NCBI GenBank assembly: GCA_028042835.1
Contig: JAOFOL010000005.1
Location: 1-64,000, forward strand
DNA from: Opitutales bacterium
Lineage (GTDB): Bacteria > Verrucomicrobiota > Verrucomicrobiia > Opitutales > Seribacteraceae
DNA length: 64,000 nucleotides
Direction of reading: 5' to 3'
This document shows, one piece after another, positions 29,591-36,603 of this stretch. Each line of letters begins with the position of its first letter. Positions within the stretch are counted from its first letter, which is position 1. Made by a program: the position numbers and the translations under genes. The notes beneath the pieces are model-generated. The model did no database searches. It worked only from the letters and a program-made list of their open reading frames with translations, and was not told the DNA's origin.

Positions 29591-30010
29591 TTATCCCGCT
29601 TTTGTGTCTAAGCTGAGTTTGGAAAGGTTTCGAGTTTTCAGCATATTAACCACATCCATTATTTTTTGGTATTTAAGGGAGCGATCGCCCCGAATGTGAA
29701 TGGTAGGCTGTTCACCATCTGACTCCGCAACCTCATCTAGTTTCGCCTCGAGCATTTCCTGAGTAACGGTATTTTTCCCCCACTGAAATTGGCCATTGGC
29801 ATCAATAGTTATGAATTGATCATCTACTTCTGGGGGTTCTTGAGCCTGTGATGATTTTTGGGATGGTAAATCGATACGATTATACTGTTCAATGACAGGA
29901 GTTGTAATCATGAATATGATCAATAATGAAAACGCCAGATCGATGAGAGGTGTAACATTGAGGTCAGATATGACCGCTAATTTATTTTGTCTTTTGAAGT
30001 CCCTTGCCAT
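29591..30010 (-). CDS. exbD: ExbD/TolR family biopolymer transport protein
   Basis: The 139-residue product has one membrane helix (about 20-38) that carries the conserved Asp (D24) in LNVTPLIDLAFSLLIIF. A periplasmic domain follows with IHIRGDRSLKYQKIMDVVNMLK. With the ExbB-type gene 11 bases upstream it would form a proton-driven inner-membrane motor that powers outer-membrane transport or envelope stability. No TonB, TolA or TolB gene lies nearby, so which system it drives is open. Confidence 0.93.
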   Translation of the reverse strand: MARDFKRQNKLAVISDLNVTPLIDLAFSLLIIFMITTPVIEQYNRIDLPSQKSSQAQEPPEVDDQFITIDANGQFQWGKNTVTQEMLEAKLDEVAESDGEQPTIHIRGDRSLKYQKIMDVVNMLKTRNLSKLSLDTKAG

Positions 30011-30021
30011 GGGTTTCTACC

Positions 30022-30696
30022 TTAGGAATCCATTTCCAATTCAATACGATCCGCCAAATTGCTGGCAAAATTTTCGAGCTTAGTCATGGCTCCCCGGGTC
30101 ATTCCCAATAATCCATTGTAAACAAAAACAATAGGGATAGCCACGCAAAGAGCAGCAACTGTTGTAAGTAACGCCCCGGATACACCAGGAGCTAGGTGCT
30201 CAATTGTAGCTCCTCCGGAATCCATAGTACCAAATGCATCCATCACTCCCCAGACTGTACCGAGAAGCCCGAGAAATGGTGCACCAGAAACAATCGTTGC
30301 CAACCAATACATCTTAGCTTCATAGCCGTCACCGACTTCCGCTAAAGCTCTGCGAATAGCGTTTTCTACATAATTCATCCGAACTTTGCCTTGTTGCTTT
30401 CCACGGTGGGCAGCATCCATCGCCCGAGAACAAATAGTCAAATATGGACTACCTTCGCCTGGATACAGAGAATCGTCATAGTCTGCAATAGAAGGAAGAC
30501 TGTTAATTCTTTTCTCATCTCTTGCATTGTTACGAATTGCCCGTTTGATTTGCTGAAACTTTGACCACATCAAGGCAATGGCAGTACAATTTAGAAAAAC
30601 CAGTACAAAGATTACTACCTTTCCCGCAAAATTTGAATCAGCAAAATAATCCAGTACTTTTATAACTCCCAATGTTTCAATCCCATAAATTCCCAT
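30022..30696 (-). CDS. exbB: ExbB/TolQ/MotA family proton channel protein
   Basis: The 224-residue inner-membrane protein has three hydrophobic segments (about 24-45, 128-150 and 172-195). The family motif GLLGTVWGVMDAF is in the second. The Thr-rich third helix (GALLTTVAALCVAIP) lines the proton path in this family. It lies 11 bases upstream of exbD. The ATG at 30696 is preceded by AAAAGGGGAAAAA, a plausible ribosome site. Confidence 0.93.
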   Translation of the reverse strand: MGIYGIETLGVIKVLDYFADSNFAGKVVIFVLVFLNCTAIALMWSKFQQIKRAIRNNARDEKRINSLPSIADYDDSLYPGEGSPYLTICSRAMDAAHRGKQQGKVRMNYVENAIRRALAEVGDGYEAKMYWLATIVSGAPFLGLLGTVWGVMDAFGTMDSGGATIEHLAPGVSGALLTTVAALCVAIPIVFVYNGLLGMTRGAMTKLENFASNLADRIELEMDS

Positions 30697-30838
30697 TTTT
30701 TCCCCTTTTCAAAGATTACTATTTCATACTAACAATCAAGAAATCTAGGCTTAAATCAACCAAATTAATTCAAATGAATCAGTTCTTTTCATCGAATTGA
30801 ATTGCCCCTTTGCCAAAACATTTCTAGGCATCGTACTA

Positions 30839-31960
30839 ATGAGAATCTCACAGAAAGTTTTTCAGGAAATTCAAGACAAGTCTTTCAACACTTCGGGGAA
30901 ATTATCAATGGTTGGCTTGGATGGTTTCGTCGACAAGATTGTTACCCCTGTGGATAAAAGACACGGAATGGGTGAACAGTTTGACGCGGTGGAGACGATC
31001 GCCGATCTTGGCTCTAGAATATCCGCAGCAGCAGGCAAAAGTGCCAACCTCGAACTTTTCCCAAGGTTTGAAAAATTAGGAGGTAATGGCCCGATCATGG
31101 CCAATGCACTGCTATCACTAGGACTCGGGGTAAGATATGTAGGAGCCTTAGGCAATCCTGTCATTCATCCCGTTTTTGAGGAATTTGCGGAAAAGACTCA
31201 GGCCATTTCTCTCACTGACCCCGGTATCACCACTGCCCTGGAATTTAAAGACGGTAAACTTATGCTAGGCAACATGGTCAGCCTTGAAGGGATTGATTAT
31301 AATCAAATCATCCAAGCTGCTGGGGAAGGTCCGTTTTTGGATATGCTATCCAAATGTGATCTGGTTTCTATCGTCAATTGGACGATGATTCCTAAAATGA
31401 CTTCTATTCTTCAGGATTTGGCAGACAAGGTCTTACCTAACCTTCCTCCTCGAGATAATCGTTCTTTCTTTTTTGATTTAACCGATCCTGCCAAAAGATC
31501 AAAAGAAGATCTACTTGAGGTGCTAAAAGTTATATCCCGCTTTCAGGCTCATGCGGAAACCACACTTGGATTAAACTACAATGAAGCTTTACAGGTCTGC
31601 GACACCCTTGGTTTAGCCCAGGGAAATAAAAGCGAGGACTCCCTCAAAAAAATGGCCACTGAGATTAGAAGAAAAATGGAGATTGCCTGTGTTGTAGCAC
31701 ATCCTGTTGATTCTGCAGCTTGTGCAACCAAGGACGGAGCATGGTGGTCGGAAGGTCCTTTTACTGATAACCCCAAAATTACCACTGGAGCGGGTGATCA
31801 CTTCAATGCGGGCTTCAGCGCAGCTCGATTAAGTGGCTACTCCCCTTTAACTAGTTTAGCAATAGCAACATGCACCTCAGGTCATTATGTGAGGACTGCA
31901 CAAAGCCCAAGTACTAACCAAGTCATTGAACTTCTAAAACAACAATACAGCTTATCCTAA
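30839..31960 (+). CDS. PfkB-family carbohydrate kinase
   Basis: This ribokinase-fold sugar or nucleoside kinase has 373 residues from the ATG at 30839; an upstream TTG at 30797 would add 14 unconvincing residues. GLDGFVDKI is the substrate-binding start and LGGNGPIMANALLSLG the helix cap. TTGAGDHFNAGF holds the catalytic Asp (D320) and the anion hole. The N-terminal part is diverged from ribokinase and fructokinase, so the substrate is unknown. It is first in a tight plus-strand run; tmk starts 2 bases after its stop. Confidence 0.88.
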   Translation: MRISQKVFQEIQDKSFNTSGKLSMVGLDGFVDKIVTPVDKRHGMGEQFDAVETIADLGSRISAAAGKSANLELFPRFEKLGGNGPIMANALLSLGLGVRYVGALGNPVIHPVFEEFAEKTQAISLTDPGITTALEFKDGKLMLGNMVSLEGIDYNQIIQAAGEGPFLDMLSKCDLVSIVNWTMIPKMTSILQDLADKVLPNLPPRDNRSFFFDLTDPAKRSKEDLLEVLKVISRFQAHAETTLGLNYNEALQVCDTLGLAQGNKSEDSLKKMATEIRRKMEIACVVAHPVDSAACATKDGAWWSEGPFTDNPKITTGAGDHFNAGFSAARLSGYSPLTSLAIATCTSGHYVRTAQSPSTNQVIELLKQQYSLS

Positions 31961-31962
31961 CT

Positions 31963-32613
31963 ATGAGCCATGAAACTGGTATTTTAATTTCTTTTGAAGG
32001 ATCCGAAGGGTGCGGAAAATCAACCCAAATCCGTCGACTTGCAGACCGCATGGAGGAGATTGACCATAGAGATGTGGTGGTAACCAGGGAACCCGGTGGG
32101 ACTGTAATTGGCGAAGATATAAGACATCTTCTAATGCATGCAGATTCTTCGAAAAATATTTTCCCCGAAACTGAGCTCTTACTTTTCGCCGCAAGTCGTG
32201 CCCAGCTTGTACGGGAAATTATTTATCCTGCCGTACAGGAAGGTAAAATTGTTTTATGTGACCGTTTCCTGGATTCCACAACGGTGTACCAAGGGGTGGC
32301 CAGGCAAATTGCGGATGATCCTGTTACTCAAATTAATGCATTTGCAGTCGGTGATGTGGTTCCTGACCTTACGGTTATTTTGGATGTTCCTGCCGAGGTC
32401 GGACTGGAGAGAATAAAACATCGCGTATCGGACATGCCTGACCGTATGGAACAGGAGAATGTTGAATTCTATGGTAAAGTAAGAGAAGGATACTTGCACC
32501 TAGCTAGAAGTCTTCCTGATCGTTTTTTTGTCGTCGATGGTCTTGGTGAACCAGATGATATCGAAATTATGATTTGGAATGAAATTCATTCCAGGTTCTT
32601 TTCCGAAGATTAA
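31963..32613 (+). CDS. tmk: Thymidylate kinase
   Basis: It phosphorylates dTMP to dTDP in DNA precursor synthesis. The P-loop FEGSEGCGKST spans residues 11-21. The DR(Y/F) motif is in LCDRFLDSTTVYQG, and the lid lies around RVSDMPDRME. At 216 residues it is normal length. It sits directly before holB, a frequent bacterial arrangement. Confidence 0.96.
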   Translation: MSHETGILISFEGSEGCGKSTQIRRLADRMEEIDHRDVVVTREPGGTVIGEDIRHLLMHADSSKNIFPETELLLFAASRAQLVREIIYPAVQEGKIVLCDRFLDSTTVYQGVARQIADDPVTQINAFAVGDVVPDLTVILDVPAEVGLERIKHRVSDMPDRMEQENVEFYGKVREGYLHLARSLPDRFFVVDGLGEPDDIEIMIWNEIHSRFFSED

Positions 32614-32625
32614 AACAGGTATTAA

Positions 32626-33549
32626 GTGAGCTCCGTTGCACAAGAACGGCTTGCATCCCTCGATCAAAGAATTGAATCGGGGAAATTACATCATGGCCTC
32701 CTTTTCAGAGGAAACGATCTAAGATTCCTTGAGAGTTCTGTTTCTAAGCTTTATCGAAAAATTTTAGGAATCAATGGAGATACAGTCGATCATCCCGATC
32801 TATTTCATCTTCGCCCAACCGGGAAGGCCAGAATCATAACGGTTGAAAAAACCCGTGCCTTAATGAGCGATTTGTACCGCTCGGGAAACCAAAGTAAATA
32901 TAAAGTTGCGATCATACATGAAGCTGACCGCATGAGAAAAGAAGCTGCTAATGCTTTTCTTAAAACATTGGAAGAACCGCCTGAAGGCACATACCTTTTT
33001 CTTCTGACAACTCGTCCTTATTCAATTTTGCCAACGATTCGTAGTCGTAGCTTACTCGTAAGACTTGAACAGGATTCGAACCAAGAAGATCAACAGGAAC
33101 TAACCGAATGGCTGATTAAATATAAGGAGTGGATTGCCCTGCTTCTAAATCGAGAAAAGCTAAAGCAGGATCGGGCAAATCCGGTTTTTATGGCATACGG
33201 ATTAATTGAAAGTCTAGTAAGTCTGATTAAATCGACTGCCGACACCTTGGCAAAAGAAGCCGTGAAGAATCTTTCTCAAGATTTAGATGAGAAGGAAAAA
33301 GATGCTTATGAAAGTGGATTAAGGCGTGGGATTCGTTCAAATATGCTAAAGCAAATATCTGATCATACCCGAAATTTTGTTACAACCGATCAACAAGATA
33401 TTCATCTATTGGAAAGGAATGGGCAAAAGCTAGCTAGAGTAATCAAGAAACTAGAAAGAATAACCGGATTACTTGAGGTGAACTTAAAAGAAGATTCGGC
33501 CTTGGAAGATTTTCTCCTTTCCTCCTTGCGTATTTGGTCTGCTAAGTAA
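32626..33549 (+). CDS. holB: DNA polymerase III delta' subunit-like clamp-loader ATPase
   Basis: The 307-residue AAA+ protein starts at GTG 32626, 12 bases after tmk. The clamp-loader core is recognisable: HPDLFHLRPTGKARIITVEK, KVAIIHEADRMRKEAANAFLKTLEEPPEG and LPTIRSRSLLVRL (arginine-finger SRS). A standard Walker A is missing, as is normal for delta', and the zinc-binding Cys cluster seen in many homologs is absent. It probably loads the sliding clamp together with DnaX and HolA. Confidence 0.9.
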   Translation: MSSVAQERLASLDQRIESGKLHHGLLFRGNDLRFLESSVSKLYRKILGINGDTVDHPDLFHLRPTGKARIITVEKTRALMSDLYRSGNQSKYKVAIIHEADRMRKEAANAFLKTLEEPPEGTYLFLLTTRPYSILPTIRSRSLLVRLEQDSNQEDQQELTEWLIKYKEWIALLLNREKLKQDRANPVFMAYGLIESLVSLIKSTADTLAKEAVKNLSQDLDEKEKDAYESGLRRGIRSNMLKQISDHTRNFVTTDQQDIHLLERNGQKLARVIKKLERITGLLEVNLKEDSALEDFLLSSLRIWSAK

Positions 33550-33561
33550 AATTGCATTCGA

Positions 33562-33900
33562 ATGGCTACTATTTTTGAAAAAATAATCAACAGGGAAATA
33601 CCCGCTGAAATCATCTATGAAGACGAAGTCTGTATTTCAATCAAAGATATTCAGGCACAAGCCCCCTTTCATGCTCTGATTATTCCCAAGAAGTTAATTT
33701 CTCGAATTGCGGAAGCAAAGGATACAGACTCCCAAATATTGGGTCATCTGTTGCTCATAGCTAAGAAGATTGCCATAGAAAAAAATTTAGATGAAGGCTT
33801 TAGAATCGTTATTAACAATGGCCCAAATGGCGGTGAGTCTGTGCCTCACCTTCATCTTCATTTGCTTGGTGGTCGTAAGCTTACCTGGCCACCGGGCTGA
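33562..33900 (+). CDS. HIT-family nucleotide hydrolase (HinT type)
   Basis: The 112-residue protein has the histidine triad HLHLHLLGG (H96, H98, H100), and FEKIINREIPAEIIYEDE is typical of the N-terminus. It hydrolyses purine nucleotide phosphoramidates such as aminoacyl-AMP adducts. It lies 12 bases after holB and 20 before the DUF481 gene. Confidence 0.95.
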   Translation: MATIFEKIINREIPAEIIYEDEVCISIKDIQAQAPFHALIIPKKLISRIAEAKDTDSQILGHLLLIAKKIAIEKNLDEGFRIVINNGPNGGESVPHLHLHLLGGRKLTWPPG

Positions 33901-33920
33901 TCATCTGAAAAAGATAAATT

Positions 33921-34961
33921 ATGTATCGTAGGCTTTTAATCTCTTTTATCCTTCCCCTTGTCATGTTTGCAGATGAGGTAAAAGTGGCGGATGGTTCGAT
34001 TCTTAACGGATTAATACTCGGCATGAACGATGGTAACCTGACCATTCAGACTTCTTTTGCCGGAAAAATTAAAGTTCCATATAACCAAATAACTTCAATT
34101 AATAGTGATCGGGAAATCTCTCTTAGATTAGACGATAACCGTACTTTTGATGGAATCATTGATGATAACGACGATAACCAATTGACCATTCGGGATAGCG
34201 GAAAATCTTTTGCTTTTTCTGAAATCAAGCACCTATGGGATGCTAGTTCCACTGACCCTCTAATTTTGTCTGCGCAAAAAAATGCACTAGCCATGCAAAT
34301 GAAATGGAAGCATGCACTTGGCTTTGATCTTACGGGAGCATCAGGCAATACTGACAGCTTTGGATTAGGTATACGAGTCGATAGCAGTCTCGGTAATCGA
34401 ATGCGTGGGTACGACTTTTATTTATCCTATGTAAACTCGACAAAAAAAGAAGTTACCATTGTTGATGAGACTAAATTGGGGATAGATTATGATTCCCGGT
34501 TTTTTGAAGAACTTTCCTGGTATGCAAAAACTGATCTCGAAAATGATCGCCTGGAAGAAGTAGACCTCCGAGCCACTGCTGCACTGGGATTAAAATATTC
34601 ATGGATTGAAGCCGAAAACTTCAAAACTTCAGTACGGGGAGGGGCGGCCTTCAGGTTCGAAGAACTGGGTTCAGACTCAGTTAAGAACCTGAGTGAACCT
34701 GCATTGGACTTTGGGCTCGAATACTCTCAAATCCTAAAGGAGTTTCTATTCATGGAGAGTGATATTTCATTTATTCCAAACATCGGTGACTTTTCTGATT
34801 TTCTTTTTCGAAAAGACACAGCTCTAATCATTGCACTAAACAAAAAACAAAATTGGAAACTCCGCTCTGGGCTTGCTGGAAGTTTCAACTCTACACCCGT
34901 ACCCGGTACCGAAGAACTCGATCTTAAATATTACCTTCGCTTAGTCTACGATTTCAATTAA
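33921..34961 (+). CDS. DUF481 outer-membrane beta-barrel protein
   Basis: The 346-residue product has a signal peptide (about 1-18). Two short SH3-like repeats follow (VADGSILNGLILGMNDGNLTI and LDDNRTFDGIIDDNDDNQLTI). A DUF481 barrel then starts near KWKHALGFDLTGASGNTDS and ends with the outer-membrane signature ...LRLVYDFN (terminal aromatic). The role of DUF481 (YdiY-like) barrels is not established. The 3' end overlaps by 4 bases the convergent small reading frame at 34958-35098. Confidence 0.88.
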   Translation: MYRRLLISFILPLVMFADEVKVADGSILNGLILGMNDGNLTIQTSFAGKIKVPYNQITSINSDREISLRLDDNRTFDGIIDDNDDNQLTIRDSGKSFAFSEIKHLWDASSTDPLILSAQKNALAMQMKWKHALGFDLTGASGNTDSFGLGIRVDSSLGNRMRGYDFYLSYVNSTKKEVTIVDETKLGIDYDSRFFEELSWYAKTDLENDRLEEVDLRATAALGLKYSWIEAENFKTSVRGGAAFRFEELGSDSVKNLSEPALDFGLEYSQILKEFLFMESDISFIPNIGDFSDFLFRKDTALIIALNKKQNWKLRSGLAGSFNSTPVPGTEELDLKYYLRLVYDFN

Positions 34962-35098
34962 GGCTCCCTTACTTGATCGGAGAAAGAATCCCACATCGGG
35001 GTAAATTCCATTATACACGATGTAAATTGAACAGCTACAAGGATAATAAGAAAGAGTATCCCTGACCATAAATACACTCTTGGTAACTCTACTTTCAT
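34958..35098 (-). CDS. Possible 46-residue single-helix membrane peptide
   Basis: ATG at 35098 opens a frame of 46 codons with a basic N-terminus (MKVELPRVYLW) and one hydrophobic helix (about 11-27) containing GILFLIILVAVQFTSC, then an acidic tail. It starts only 8 bases after the stop of the 35107 lipoprotein gene on the same strand, as expected for the third gene of that unit. No strong ribosome site is visible and I know no homolog, so it remains a candidate. Confidence 0.4.
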   Translation of the reverse strand: MKVELPRVYLWSGILFLIILVAVQFTSCIMEFTPMWDSFSDQVREP

Positions 35099-35106
35099 GG
35101 GAATAT

Positions 35107-36591
35107 CTATTGATTAAGGCGACCTTTTTTACGAATCCATTCTAAAGCTTGTTTGAATTGCTTAGCATTTCCTTCCTTAGAAAAATCAGTTCGATTTTGA
35201 TCTCTTGGTGTCCAATCTCGTAATTTTTCATATTTCTTTTTTTTCTCACTTGCCTTGGTATTCATTCCAGAAGAACTCTGCCCTCCAAGGAAACTTCGAA
35301 TTCCACCATAGTTTCTTACAGAGTTCCCCTTGCGTTTGACCGTCTCTTTTTCGTCTTTTTCATTAGCTCTCATGACATTGTCAATAGTATCACTGGTCCC
35401 TACCCTTCCCCGCTCCTTTTCCACCAAGTTATTTGGACCCAGCTCATTACCCTCCTTAAACCTGATGAATCGCTTCGAGCTAGAATCCTCGCCTTCCTCG
35501 TATTCAATATCAGATTGGCGAAGAATGACTAGTTTCTCCTTACCAACATCTTCCCGTTCAGAATTTGATTCTTTAGGGGATAACCCTACACGAAGATTGC
35601 TGCCCTGTTCTTTATATTCTCGACTAGAAGCCGGGTCACTAAATCCTAATTGCATAACTGAATTAGTGTCCTCTAATAAAATTTCTCTATTTGAAGGCGA
35701 AAGGATAACTTCAGAGCCCGATTTCTGAGATGCACCCGTCGATAAGTTTTCATTACTAAACACATCGCTCAAACCAATGTTTTTGGATGTAGACACCTCC
35801 CTCTTGTAATCTTCCGAGTGGTTCGCTGGAGACTGTTCAAAAAGTAGATTCTGGTCAGCGGAAGTCTTTTGATGATCCGGGGAGCGAGTTGTATCATCAA
35901 CTTTAGATTGCACTGATTGAGCCTCCCTATTGTTGGTTTCAATTGTTGAGGAAGGAACTTTCTCTGTATCATGGCGAGGTTTAACTTCAAACTCCTCTTT
36001 GATTTTGCCTATTTCCTTTGAAACACCAAGCCTTTGATGATCGGTATATTTTTCTTTTTCTTCCACTGGGTCAGGGTCAGATGCATGCAATCGATTACTT
36101 CTGATATTCGAATACTGATCATTTTGCTGCAACGCAGGTATTTCTCTTCCTTCATTCCCTAGACCTTCGACATTTACTTCAGGGTCATTTTGCACTTTGC
36201 CAGTATTATCTATATTGATGATATTAGAATCTACAGTTTTTCTTCTCGAGGGTTCGATGGGTAATAAACCTTGAACAACCGAATTCTTTGTATCATTCGA
36301 ATCCACCATGAATTTTTCACTTTCATCAATCCTTGCAGTAATACTCTTCTGATCCGTAGCATTTCTTTCCTGCTCAAATAAACTGCCCTTATCTATCGAG
36401 GAACCTTTTTTATTTCCTAAAAGAAAGCTGGGATCTTTCTTTATTGAATACTTATTTTTGCTCTGTTGTTTTTTTTCAACTATGGGACCATCCGTATTTT
36501 CATGTCCGTCCCCTTTTGTCAGCTCTGTAGCACAACCCACAAACCAAGAAATAATAAAAATTGAAGAGATAAAAACTCTTAGACTATACAT
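35107..36591 (-). CDS. Lipoprotein with long disordered region, unknown function
   Basis: The frame is open from a TTG at 36600, but the ATG at 36591 begins a clean lipoprotein signal (MYSLRVFISSIFIISWFVGC, lipid Cys at 20). The remaining 474 residues are rich in Ser, Glu, Lys, Asp and Asn with no Cys and no visible fold, so most is probably disordered. A basic C-terminal tail (KKKKYEKLRDWTPRDQ ... QALEWIRKKGRLNQ) may bind a partner. It follows the 912-residue coiled-coil membrane protein by 12 bases, which suggests they act together in the envelope. I do not recognise a family. Confidence 0.85.
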   Translation of the reverse strand: MYSLRVFISSIFIISWFVGCATELTKGDGHENTDGPIVEKKQQSKNKYSIKKDPSFLLGNKKGSSIDKGSLFEQERNATDQKSITARIDESEKFMVDSNDTKNSVVQGLLPIEPSRRKTVDSNIINIDNTGKVQNDPEVNVEGLGNEGREIPALQQNDQYSNIRSNRLHASDPDPVEEKEKYTDHQRLGVSKEIGKIKEEFEVKPRHDTEKVPSSTIETNNREAQSVQSKVDDTTRSPDHQKTSADQNLLFEQSPANHSEDYKREVSTSKNIGLSDVFSNENLSTGASQKSGSEVILSPSNREILLEDTNSVMQLGFSDPASSREYKEQGSNLRVGLSPKESNSEREDVGKEKLVILRQSDIEYEEGEDSSSKRFIRFKEGNELGPNNLVEKERGRVGTSDTIDNVMRANEKDEKETVKRKGNSVRNYGGIRSFLGGQSSSGMNTKASEKKKKYEKLRDWTPRDQNRTDFSKEGNAKQFKQALEWIRKKGRLNQ

Positions 36592-36603
36592 ACTGCTCAA
36601 AGT

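Noticed and set aside
35330-35728. A 132-codon plus-strand frame opposite the lipoprotein gene
   Set aside because: The Ser-rich composition mirrors the biased codon use of the disordered lipoprotein on the other strand.
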